64,000 nucleotides of DNA from Anisus vortex (Eukaryota; Mollusca; Gastropoda; Planorbidae), in NCBI GenBank assembly GCA_949126835.1, contig OX421495.1, positions 25,775,329 to 25,839,328 of the forward strand, in the 5' to 3' direction. The notes beneath the pieces were generated by a model. The model did no database searches, was not told where the DNA came from, and saw only the letters and a list, made by a program, of their open reading frames with translations. Below are positions 1 through 12,800 of the stretch, in pieces (the first letter of the stretch is position 1; each line of letters begins with the position of its first letter). A program made the translations under genes and the position numbers.

Positions 1-130
1 CGAGCCGCGTAACATAGGGTACTGTCTCCGCAGTACATGCACTACACTTCTCACCCCCCCCCCCACCTGATGAATTTCTCTCGTTGGTGTGCCTTGGTTT
101 AATGGGTTCCTCCCCTTATCATTATTTAAT
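1..130. other. Left flank of satellite with one diverged edge unit
   Basis: Non-repetitive sequence with a C-homopolymer near 54-65. From about 76 to 130 the sequence can be aligned to one 54-bp satellite unit with many differences: it keeps a GTTGGTGTGCC-like core and a CCTCCCCTTATCATTAT-like end. This looks like a decayed edge unit of the array that follows. No gene is seen here. Confidence 0.5.
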
Positions 131-3089
131 CATTTTCCCTTGGTGTCGCCTTTGGCATCGCCATGCCTGTCCACTCTAATATTTCATTTTCCCTTGGTGT
201 CGCCTTTGGCATCGCCATGCCTGTCCACTCTAATATTTCATTTTCCCTTAGTGTCGCCTTTGGCATCGCCATGCCTGTCCACTCTAATATTTCATTTTCC
301 CTTGGTGTCGCCTTTGGCATCGCCATGCCTGTCCACTCTAATATATTTCATTTTCCCTTGGTGTCGCCTTTGGCATCGCCATTCCTGTCCACTCTAATAT
401 TTCATTTTCCCTTGGTGTCGCCTTTGGCATCGCCATGCCTGTCCACTCTAATATTTCATTTTCCCTTGGTGTCGCCTTTGGCATCGCCATGCCTGTCCAC
501 TCTAATATATTTCATTTTCCCTTGGTGTCGCCTTTGGCATCGCAATGCCTGTCCACTCTAATATTTCATTTTCCCTTGGTGTCGCCTTTGGCATCGCCAT
601 GCCTGTCCACTCTAATATATTTCATTTTCCCTTGGTGTCGCCTTTGGCATCGACATTCCTGTCCACTCTAATATTTCGTTTTCCCTTGGTGTCGCCTTTG
701 GCATCGCCATGCCTGTCCACTCTAATATTTCATTTTCCCTTGGTGTCACCTTTGGCATCGCCATGCCTGTCCACTCTAATATTTCGTTTTCCCTTGGTGT
801 CGCCTTTGGCATCGCCATGCCTGTCCACTCTAATATTTCGTTTTCCCTTGGTGTCGCCTTTGGCATCGCCATGCCTGTCCACTCTAATATTTCGTTTTCC
901 CTTGGTGTCGCCTTTGGCATCGCCATGCCTGTCCACTCTAATATTTCATTTTCCCTTGGTGTCGCCTTTGGCATCGCCATGCCTGTCCACTCTAATATTT
1001 CATTTTCCCTTAGTGTCGCCTTTGGCATCGCCATGCCTGTCCACTCTAATATTTCATTTTCCCTTGGTGTCGCCTTTGGCATCGCCATGCCTGTCCACTC
1101 TAATATATTTCATTTTCCCTTGGTGTCGCCTTTGGCATCGCCATTCCTGTCCACTCTAATATTTCATTTTCCCTTGGTGTCGCCTTTGGCATCGCCATGC
1201 CTGTCCACTCTAATATTTCATTTTCCCTTGGTGTCGCCTTTGGCATCGCCATGCCTGTCCACTCTAATATATTTCATTTTCCCTTGGTGTCGCCTTTGGC
1301 ATCGCCATGCCTGTCCACTCTAATATTTCATTTTCCCTTGGTGTCGCCTTTGGCATCGCCATGCCTGTCCACTCTAATATTTCATTTTCCCTTAGTGTCG
1401 CCTTTGGCATCGCCATGCCTGTCCACTCTAATATTTCATTTTCCCTTGGTGTCGCCTTTGGCATCGCCATGCCTGTCCACTCTAATATATTTCATTTTCC
1501 CTTGGTGTCGCCTTTGGCATCGCCATTCCTGTCCACTCTAATATTTCATTTTCCCTTGGTGTCGCCTTTGGCATCGCCATGCCTGTCCACTCTAATATTT
1601 CATTTTCCCTTGGTGTCGCCTTTGGCATCGCCATGCCTGTCCACTCTAATATATTTCATTTTCCCTTGGTGTCGCCTTTGGCATCGCCATGCCTGTCCAC
1701 TCTAATATTTCATTTTCCCTTAGTGTCGCCTTTGGCATCGCCATGCCTGTCCACTCTAATATTTCATTTTCCCTTGGTGTCGCCTTTGGCATCGCCATGC
1801 CTGTCCACTCTAATATATTTCATTTTCCCTTGGTGTCGCCTTTGGCATCGCCATTCCTGTCCACTCTAATATTTCATTTTCCCTTGGTGTCGCCTTTGGC
1901 ATCGCCATGCCTGTCCACTCTAATATTTCATTTTCCCTTGGTGTCGCCTTTGGCATCGCCATGCCTGTCCACTCTAATATATTTCATTTTCCCTTTTTGT
2001 CGCCTTTGGCATCGCCATTCCTGTCCACTCTAATATTTCGTTTTCCCTTGGTGTCGCCTTTGGCATCGCCATGCCTGTCCACTCTAATATTTCATTTTCC
2101 CTTGGTGTCACCTTTGGCATCGCCATGCCTGTCCACTCTAATATTTCGTTTTCCCTTGGTGTCGCCTTTGGCATCGCCATGCCTGTCCACTCTAATATTT
2201 CGTTTTCCCTTGGTGTCGCCTTTGGCATCGCCATGCCTGTCCACTCTAATATTTCGTTTTCCCTTGGTGTCGCCTTTGGCATCGCCATGCCTGTCCACTC
2301 TAATATTTCATTTTCCCTTGGTGTCGCCTTTGGCATCGCCATGCCTGTCCACTCTAATATTTCGTTTTCCCTTGGTGTCGCCTTTGGCATCGCCATGCCT
2401 GTCCACTCTAATATTTCGTTTTCCCTTGGTGTCGCCTTTGGCATCGCCATGCCTGTCCACTCTAATATTTCGTTTTCCCTTGGTGTCGCCTTTGGCATCG
2501 CCATGCCTGTCCACTCTAATATTTCATTTTCTCTTGGTGTCGCCTTTGGCATCGCCATGCCTGTCCACTCTAATATTTCATTTTCCCTTGGTGTCGCCTT
2601 TGGCATCGCCATGCCTGTCCACTCTAATATTTCATTTTCCCTTGGTGTCGCCTTTGGCATCGCCATTCCTGTCCACTCTAATATTTCATTTTCCCTTGGT
2701 GTCGCCTTTGGCATCGCCATGCCTGTCCACTCTAATATTTCATTTTCCCTTGGTGTCGCCTTTGGCATCGCCATGCCTGTCCACTCTAATATATTTCATT
2801 TTCCCTTGGTGTCGCCTTTGGCATCGCCATGCCTGTCCACTCTAATATTTCATTTTCCCTTGGTGTCGCCTTTGGCATCGCCATTCCTGTCCACTCTAAT
2901 ATTTCGTTTTCCTTTGGTGTCGCCTTTGGCATCGCCATGCCTGTCCACTCTAATATTTCATTTTCCCTTGGTGTCACCTTTGGCATCGCCATGCCTGTCC
3001 ACTCTAATATTTCGTTTTCCCTTGGTGTCGCCTTTGGCATCGCCATGCCTGTCCACTCTAATATTTCGTTTTCCCTTGGTGTAGCCTTT

Positions 3090-6000
3090 GGCATCGCCAT
3101 GCCTGTCCACTCTAATATTTCGTTTTCCCTTGGTGTCGCCTTTGGCATCGCCATGCCTGTCCACTCTAATATTTCATTTTCCCTTGGTGTCGCCTTTGGC
3201 ATCGCCATGCCTGTCCACTCTAATAGTTCGTTTTCCCTTGGTGTCGCCTTTGGCATCGCCTTGCCTGTCCACTCTAATATTTCGTTTTCCCTTGGTGTCG
3301 CCTTTGGCATCGCCATGCCTGTCCACTCTAATATTTCGTTTTCCCTTGGTGTCGCCTTTGGCATCGCCATGCCTGTCCACTCTAATATTTCGTTTTCCCT
3401 TGGTGTCGCCTTTGGCATCGCCATGCCTGTCCACTCTAATATTTCATTTTCCCTTGGTGTCGCCTTTGGCATCGCCATGCCTGTCCACTATAATATTTCG
3501 TTTTCCCTTGGTGTCGCCTTTGGCATCGCCATGCCTGTCCACTCTAATATTTCGTTTTCCCTTGGTGTCGCCTTTGGCATCGCCATGCCTGTCCACTCTA
3601 ATATTTCGTTTTCCCTTGGTGTCGCCTTTGGCATCGCCATGCCTGTCCACTCTAATATTTCGTTTTCCCTTGGTGTCGCCTTTGGCATCGCCATGCCTGT
3701 CCACTCTAATATTTCGTTTTCACTTGGTGTCGCCTTTGGCATCGCCATGCCTGTCCACTCTAATATTTTATTTTCCCTTGGTGTCGCCTTTGGCATCGCC
3801 ATGCCTGTCCACTCTAATATTTCATTTTCCCTTGGTGTCGCCTTGGCATCGCCATGCCTGTCCACTCTAATATTTCATTTTCCCTTGGTGTCGCCTTTGG
3901 CATCGCCATGCCTGTCCACTCTAATATTTCATTTTCCCTTGGTGTCGCCTTTGGCATCGCCATGCCTGTCCACTCTAATATTTCATTTTCCCTTGGTGTC
4001 GCCTTTGGCATCGCCATGCCTGTCCACTCTAATATTTCATTTTCCCTTGGTGTCGCCTTTGGCATCGCCATGCCTGTCCACTCTAATATTTCATTTTCCC
4101 TTGGTGTCGCCTTTGGCATCGCCATGCCTGTCCACTCTAATATTTCATTTTCCCTTGGTGTCGCCTTTGGCATCGCCATGCCTATCCACTCTAATATTTC
4201 ATTTTCCCTTGGTGTCGCCTTTGGCATCGCCATGCCTGTCCACTCCAATATTTCATTTTCCCTTGGTGTCGCCTTTGGCATCGCCATGCCTGTCCACTCC
4301 AATATTTCATTTTCCCTTGGTGTCGCCTTTGGCATCGCCATGCCTGTCCACTCCAATATTTCATTTTCCCTTGGTGTCGCCTTTGGCATCGCCAACCCTG
4401 TCCACTCCAATATTTCATTTTCCCTTGGTGTCGCCTTTGGCATCGCCATGCCTGTCCACTCCAATATTTCATTTTCCCTTGGTGTCGCCTTTGGCATCGC
4501 CATGCCTGTCCACTCTAATATTTCATTTTCCCTTGGTGTCGCCTTTGGCATCGCCATGCCTCTCCACTCTAATATTTCGTTTTCCCTTGGTGTCGCCTTT
4601 GGCATCGCCATGCCTGTCCACTCTAATATTTCGTTTTCCCTTGGTGTCGCCTTTGGCATCGCCATGCCTGTCCACTCTAATATTTCATTTTCCCTTGGTG
4701 TCGACCTTTGGCATCGACAGGTCTGTCTACTCCAAAATTTCGTTTTCCCTTGGTGTCGCCTTTGGCATCGACATGCCTGTCCACTCCAATATTTCATTTT
4801 CCCTTGGTTTCGCATTTGGCATCGCCATGCCTGTCCACTCTAATATTTCATTTTCCCTTGGTGTCGCCTTTGGCATCGCCATGCCTGTCCAATCTAATAT
4901 TTCATTTTCCCTTGGTGTCGCCTTTGGCATCGCCATGCCTGTCCACTCTAATATTTCATTTTCCCTTGGTGTAGTCTTTGGCATCGCCATGCCTGTCCAC
5001 TCTAATATTTCATTTTCCCTTGGTGTCGCCTTTGGCATCGCCATGCCTGTCCACTCTAATATTTCATTTTCCCTTGGTGTCGCCTTTGGCATCGCCATGC
5101 CTGTCCACTGTAATATTTCGTTTTCCCTTGGTGTCGCCTTTGGCATCGCCATGCCTGTCCACTCTAATATTTCGTTTTCCCTTGGTGTCGCCTTTGGCAT
5201 CGCCATGCCTGTCCACTCTAATATTTCATTTTCCCTTGGTGTCGCCTTTGGCATCGCCATGCCTGTCCACTCTATTATTTCATTTTCTCTTGGTGTCGCC
5301 TTTGGCATCGCCATGCCTGTCCACTCTAATATTTCGTTTTCCCGTGGTGTCGCCTTTGGCATCGCCATGCCTGTCCACTCTAATATTTCATTTTCCCTTG
5401 GTGTCGCCTTTGGCATCGCCATGCCTGTCCACTCTAATATTTCATTTTCCCTTGGTGTCGCCTTTGGCATCGCCATGCCTGTCCACTCTAATATTTCATT
5501 TTCGCTTGGTGTCGCCTTTGGCATCGCCATGCCTGTCCACTCTAATTTTTCATTTTCCCTTGGTGTCGCCTTTGGCATCGCCACGCCTGTCCACTTTAAT
5601 ATTTCATTTTCGCTTGGTGTCGCCTTTGGCATCGCCATGCCTGTCCACTCTAATATTTCATTTTCCCTTGGTGTCGCCTTTGGCATCGCCATGCCTGTCC
5701 ACTCTAATATTTCATTTTCCCTTGGTGTCGCCTTTGGCATCGCCATGCCTGTCCACTCTAATATTTCATTTTCCCTTGGTGTCGCCTTTGGCATCGACAT
5801 GCCTGTCCACTCTAATATTTCATTTTCGCTTGGTGTCGCCTTTGGCATCGACATGCCTGTCCACTCTAATATTTCATTTTCGCTTGGTGTCGCCTTTGGC
5901 ATCGCCATGCCTGTCCACTCTAATATTTCATTTTCGCTTGGTGTCGCCTTTGGCATCGCCATGCCTGTCCACTTTAATATTTCATTTTCGCTTGGTGTCG

Positions 6001-9000
6001 CCTTTGGCATCGCCATGCCTGTCCACTCTAATATTTCATTTTCCCTTGGTGTCGCCTTTGGCATCGCCATGCCTGTCCACTCTAATATTTCATTTTCCCT
6101 TGGTGTCGCCTTTGGCATCGCCATGCCTGTCCACTCTAATATTTCGTTTTCCCTTGGTGTCGCCTTTGGCATCGCCATGCCTGTCCACTCTAATATTTCG
6201 TTTTCCCTTGGTGTCGCCTTTGGCATCGCCATGCCTGTCCACTCTAATATTTCGTTTTCCCTTGGTGTCGCCTTTGGCATCGCCATGCCTGTCCACTCTA
6301 ATATTTCATTTTCCCTTGGTGTCGCCTTTGGCATCGCCATGCCTGTCCACTCTAATATTTCATTTTCCCTTGGTGTCGCCTTTGGCATCGCCATGCCTGT
6401 CCACTCTAATATTTCGTTTTCCCTTGGTGTCGCCTTTGGCATCGCCATGCCTGTCCACTCTAATATTTCATTTTCCCTTGGTGTCGCCTTTGGCATCGCC
6501 ATGCCTGTCCACTCTAATATTTCATTTTCCCTTGGTGTCGCCTTTGGCATCGCCATGCCTGTCCACTCTAATATTTCATTTTCCCTTGGTGTCGCCTTTG
6601 GCATCGACATGCCTGTCCACTCTAATATTTCATTTTCGCTTGGTGTCGCCTTTGGCATCGACATGCCTGTCCACTCTAATATTTCATTTTCGCTTGGTGT
6701 CGCCTTTGGCATCGCCATGCCTGTCCACTCTAATATTTCATTTTCGCTTGGTGTCGCCTTTGGCATCGCCATGCCTGTCCACTTTAATATTTCATTTTCG
6801 CTTGGTGTCGCCTTTGGCATCGCCATGCCTGTCCACTCTAATATTTCATTTTCCCTTGGTGTCGCCTTTGGCATCGCCATGCCTGTCCACTCTAATATTT
6901 CATTTTCCCTTGGTGTCGCCTTTGGCATCGCCATGCCTGTCCACTCTAATATTTCGTTTTCCCTTGGTGTCGCCTTTGGCATCGCCATGCCTGTCCACTC
7001 TAATATTTCGTTTTCCCTTGGTGTCGCCTTTGGCATCGCCATGCCTGTCCACTCTAATATTTCATTTTCCCTTGGTGTCGCCTTTGGCATCGCCATGCCT
7101 GTCCACTCTAATATTTCATTTTCCCTTGGTGTCGCCTTTGGCATCGCCATGCCTGTCCACTCTAATATTTCATTTTCCCTTGGTGTCGCCTTTGGCATCG
7201 CCATGCCTGTCCACTCTAATATTTCATTTTCCCTTGGTGTCGCCTTTGGCATCGCCATGCCTGTCCACTCTAATATTTCATTTTCGCTTGGTGTCGCCTT
7301 TGGCATCGCCATGCCTGTCCACTCTAATATTTCATTTTCCCTTGGTGTCGCCTTTGGCATCGCCATGCCTGTCCACTCTAATATTTCGTTTTCCCTTGGT
7401 GTCGCCTTTGGCATCGCCATGCCTGTCCACTCTAATATTTCGTTTTCCCTTGGTGTCGCCTTTGGCATCGCCATGCCAGTCCACTCTAATATTTCATTTT
7501 CCCTTGGTGTCGCCTTTGGCATCGCCATGCCTGTCCACTCTAATATTTCATTTTCGCTTGGTGTCGCCTTCGGCATCGCCATGCCTGTCCACTCTAATAT
7601 TTCATTTTCCCTTGGTGTCGCCTTTGGCATCGCCATGCCTGTCCACTCTAATATTTCATTTTCCCTTGGTGTCGCCTTTGGCATCGCCATGCCTGTCCAC
7701 TCTAATATTTCGTTTTCCCTTGGTGTCGCCTTTGGCATCGCCATGCCTGTCCACTCTAATATTTCGTTTTCCCTTTGTGTAGCCTTTGGCATCGCCATGC
7801 CTGTCCACTCTAATATTTCGTTTTCCCTTGGTGTCGCCTTTGGCATCGCCATGCCTGTCCACTCTAATATTTGATTTTCCCTTGGTGTCGCCTTTGGCAT
7901 CGCCATGCCTGTCCACTCTAATATTTCATTTTCCCTTGGTGTCGCCTTTGGCATCGCCATGCCTGTCCACTCTAATATTTCATTTTCCCTTGGTGTCGCC
8001 TTTGGCATCGCCATGCCTGTCCACTCTAATATTTCATTTTCCCTTGGTGTCGCCTTTGGCATCGCCATGCCTGTCCACTCTAATATTTCATTTTCCCTTG
8101 GTGTCGCCTTTGGCATCACCATGCCTGTCCACTCTAATATTTCATTTTCCCTTGGTGTCGCCTTTGGCATCGCCATGCCTGTCCACTCTAATATTTCATT
8201 TTCCCTTGGTGTCGCCTTTGGCATCGCCATGCCTGTCCACTCTAATATTTCATTTTCCCTTGGTGTCGCCTTTGGCATCGCCATGCCTGTCCACTCTAAT
8301 ATTTCATTTTCCCTTGGTGTCGCCTTTGGCATCGCCATGCCTGTCCACTCTAATATTTCATTTTCCCTTGGTGTCGCCTTTGGCATCGCCATGCCTGTCC
8401 ACTCTAATATTTCGTTTTCCCTTGGTTTCGCCTTTGGCATCGCCATGCCTGTCCACTCTAATATTTCATTTTCCCTTGGTGTCTCCTTTGGCATCGCCAT
8501 GCCTGTCCACTCTAATATTTCATTTTCCCTTGGTGTCGCCTTTGGCATCGCCATGCCTGTCCACTCTAATATTTCATTTTCCTTTGGTGTCGCCTTGTGC
8601 ATCGCCATGCCTATCCACTCTAATATTTCATTTTCCCTTGGTGTCGCCTTTGGCATCGCCATGCCTGTCCACTCTAATATTTCATTTTCCCTTGGTGTCG
8701 CCTTTGGCATCGCCATGCCTGTCCACTCTAATATTTCATTTTCCCTTGGTGTCGCCTTTGGCATCGCCATGCCTGTCCACTCTAATATTTCATTTTCCCT
8801 TGGTGTCGCCTTTGGCATCGCCATGCCTGTCCACTCTAATATTTCATTTTTCCCTTGGTGTCGCCTTTGGCATCGCCATGCCTGTCCACTCTAATATTTC
8901 ATTTTCCCTTGGTGTCGCCTTTGGCATCGCCATGCCTGTCCACTCTAATATTTCATTTTCCCTTGGTGTCGCCTTTGGCATCGCCATGCCTGTGCACTCT

Positions 9001-9895
9001 AATATTTCATTTTCCCTTGGTGTCGCCTTTGGCATCGCCATGCCTGTCCACTCTAATATTTCATTTTCCCTTGGTGTCGCCTTTGGCATCGCCATGCCTG
9101 TGCACTCTAATATTTCGTTTTCCCTTGGTGTCGCCTTTGGCATCGCCATGCCTGTCCACTCTAATATTTCGTTTTCCCTTGGTGTCGCCTTTGGCATCGC
9201 CATGCCTGTCCACTCTAATATTTCATTTTCCCTTGGTGTCGCCTTTGGCATCGCCATGCCTGTCCACTCTAATATTTCATTTTCCCTTGGTGTCGCCTTT
9301 GGCATCGCCATGCCTGTCCACTCTTATATTTCATTTTCCCTTGGTGTCGCCTTTGGCATCGCCATGCCTGTCCACTCTAATATTTCATTTTCCCTTGGTG
9401 TCGCCTTTGGCATCGCCATGCCTGTCCACTCTAATATTTCATTTTCCCTTGGTGTCGCCTTTGGCATCGCCATGCCTGTCCACTCTAATATTTCATTTTC
9501 CCTTGGTGTCGCCTTTGGCATCGCCATGCCTGTCCACTCTAATATTTCATTTTCCCTTGGTGTCGCCTTTGGCATCGCCATGCCTGTCCACTCTAATATT
9601 TCATTTTCCCTTGGTGTCGCCTTTGGCATCGCCATGCCTGTCCACTCTAATATTTCATTTTCCCTTGGTGTCGCCTTTGGCATCGCCATGCCTGTCCACT
9701 CTAATATTTCATTTTCCCTTGGTGTCGCCTTTGGCATCGCCATGCCTGTCCACTCTAATATTTCATTTTCCCTTGGTGTCGCCTTTGGCATCGCCATGCC
9801 TGTCCACTCTAATATTTCGTTTTCCCTTGGTGTCGCCTTTGGCATCGCCATGCCTGTCCACTCTAATATTTCATTTTCCCTTGGTGTCGCCTTTG
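3090..9895. repeat. Higher-order satellite block, copy A (period 6,805 bp)
   Basis: Rare variant units recur 6,805 bp downstream in the same order. Examples are the 53-bp unit near 3,840 (again near 10,645), the GTCGACCTTTGG unit near 4,700 (again near 11,505), the ATTTGATTTT units at 7,870 and 14,675, and the T-insertion unit near 8,850 (again near 15,655). 6,805 is 126 units plus 1 bp. The left boundary is approximate, because variant agreement is lost to the left of about 3.0-3.1 kb. Confidence 0.85.
5770..7380. repeat. Nested 810-bp (15-unit) sub-repeat within copy A
   Basis: A marked run of units (two GACATG units, TTTTCGCTTGG units and one CACTTTAAT unit) occurs twice, with the CACTTTAAT marker at 5,970 and 6,780, exactly 810 bp apart. 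The same pair is found in copy B at 12,721 and 13,531. The 15-unit duplication therefore predates the 6.8-kb duplication. Confidence 0.75.
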
Positions 9896-12800
9896 GCATC
9901 GCCATGCCTGTCCACTCTAATATTTCGTTTTCCCTTGGTGTCGCCTTTGGCATCGCCATGCCTGTCCACTCTAATATTTCATTTTCCCTTGGTGTCGCCT
10001 TTGGCATCGCCATGCCTGTCCACTCTAATAGTTCGTTTTCCCTTGGTGTCGCCTTTGGCATCGCCTTGCCTGTCCACTCTAATATTTCGTTTTCCCTTGG
10101 TGTCGCCTTTGGCATCGCCATGCCTGTCCACTCTAATATTTCGTTTTCCCTTGGTGTCGCCTTTGGCATCGCCATGCCTGTCCACTCTAATATTTCGTTT
10201 TCCCTTGGTGTCGCCTTTGGCATCGCCATGCCTGTCCACTCTAATATTTCATTTTCCCTTGGTGTCGCCTTTGGCATCGCCATGCCTGTCCACTATAATA
10301 TTTCGTTTTCCCTTGGTGTCGCCTTTGGCATCGCCATGCCTGTCCACTCTAATATTTCGTTTTCCCTTGGTGTCGCCTTTGGCATCGCCATGCCTGTCCA
10401 CTCTAATATTTCGTTTTCCCTTGGTGTCGCCTTTGGCATCGCCATGCCTGTCCACTCTAATATTTCGTTTTCCCTTGGTGTCGCCTTTGGCATCGCCATG
10501 CCTGTCCACTCTAATATTTCGTTTTCACTTGGTGTCGCCTTTGGCATCGCCATGCCTGTCCACTCTAATATTTTATTTTCCCTTGGTGTCGCCTTTGGCA
10601 TCGCCATGCCTGTCCACTCTAATATTTCATTTTCCCTTGGTGTCGCCTTGGCATCGCCATGCCTGTCCACTCTAATATTTCATTTTCCCTTGGTGTCGCC
10701 TTTGGCATCGCCATGCCTGTCCACTCTAATATTTCATTTTCCCTTGGTGTCGCCTTTGGCATCGCCATGCCTGTCCACTCTAATATTTCATTTTCCCTTG
10801 GTGTCGCCTTTGGCATCGCCATGCCTGTCCACTCTAATATTTCATTTTCCCTTGGTGTCGCCTTTGGCATCGCCATGCCTGTCCACTCTAATATTTCATT
10901 TTCCCTTGGTGTCGCCTTTGGCATCGCCATGCCTGTCCACTCTAATATTTCATTTTCCCTTGGTGTCGCCTTTGGCATCGCCATGCCTATCCACTCTAAT
11001 ATTTCATTTTCCCTTGGTGTCGCCTTTGGCATCGCCATGCCTGTCCACTCCAATATTTCATTTTCCCTTGGTGTCGCCTTTGGCATCGCCATGCCTGTCC
11101 ACTCCAATATTTCATTTTCCCTTGGTGTCGCCTTTGGCATCGCCATGCCTGTCCACTCCAATATTTCATTTTCCCTTGGTGTCGCCTTTGGCATCGCCAA
11201 CCCTGTCCACTCCAATATTTCATTTTCCCTTGGTGTCGCCTTTGGCATCGCCATGCCTGTCCACTCCAATATTTCATTTTCCCTTGGTGTCGCCTTTGGC
11301 ATCGCCATGCCTGTCCACTCTAATATTTCATTTTCCCTTGGTGTCGCCTTTGGCATCGCCATGCCTCTCCACTCTAATATTTCGTTTTCCCTTGGTGTCG
11401 CCTTTGGCATCGCCATGCCTGTCCACTCTAATATTTCGTTTTCCCTTGGTGTCGCCTTTGGCATCGCCATGCCTGTCCACTCTAATATTTCATTTTCCCT
11501 TGGTGTCGACCTTTGGCATCGACAGGTCTGTCTACTTCAAAATTTCGTTTTCCCTTGGTGTCGCCTTTGGCATCGCCATGCCTGTCCACTCCAATATTTC
11601 ATTTTCCCTTGGTTTCGCATTTGGCATCGCCATGCCTGTCCACTCTAATATTTCATTTTCCCTTGGTGTCGCCTTTGGCATCGCCATGCCTGTCCACTCT
11701 AATATTTCATTTTCCCTTGGTGTCGTCTTTGGCATCGCCATGCCTGTCCACTCTAATATTTCATTTTCCCTTGGTGTCGCCTTTGGCATCGCCATGCCTG
11801 TCCACTCTAATATTTCATTTTCCCTTGGTGTCGCCTTTGGCATCGCCATGCCTGTCCACTGTAATATTTCGTTTTCCCTTGGTGTCGCCTTTGGCATCGC
11901 CATGCCTGTCCACTCTAATATTTCGTTTTCCCTTGGTGTCGCCTTTGGCATCGCCTTGCCTGTCCACTCTAATATTTCATTTTCCCTTGGTGTCGCCTTT
12001 GGCATCGCCATGCCTGTCCACTCTAATATTTCATTTTCTCTTGGTGTCGCCTTTGGCATCGCCATGCCTGTCCACTCTAATATTTCGTTTTCCCGTGGTG
12101 TCGCCTTTGGCATCGCCATGCCTGTCCACTCTAATATTTCATTTTCCCTTGGTGTCGCCTTTGGCATCGCCATGCCTGTCCACTCTAATATTTCATTTTC
12201 CCTTGGTGTCGCCTTTGGCATCGCCATGCCTGTCCACTCTAATATTTCATTTTCACTTGGTGTCGCCTTTGGCATCGCCATGCCTGTCCACTCTAATTTT
12301 TCATTTTCCCTTGGTGTCGCCTTTGGCATCGCCATGCCTGTCCACTTTAATATTTCATTTTCGCTTGGTGTCGCCTTTGGCATCGCCATGCCTGTCCACT
12401 CTAATATTTCATTTTCCCTTGGTGTCGCCTTTGGCATCGCCATGCCTGTCCACTCTAATATTTCATTTTCCCTTGGTGTCGCCTTTGGCATCGCCATGCC
12501 TGTCCACTCTAATATTTCATTTTCCCTTGGTGTCGCCTTTGGCATCGACATGCCTGTCCACTCTAATATTTCATTTTCGCTTGGTGTCGCCTTTGGCATC
12601 GACATGCCTGTCCACTCTAATATTTCATTTTCGCTTGGTGTCGCCTTTGGCATCGCCATGCCTGTCCACTCTAATATTTCATTTTCGCTTGGTGTCGCCT
12701 TTGGCATCGCCATGCCTGTCCACTTTAATATTTTATTTTCGCTTGGTGTCGCCTTTGGCATCGCCATGCCTGTCCACTCTAATATTTCATTTTCCCTTGG

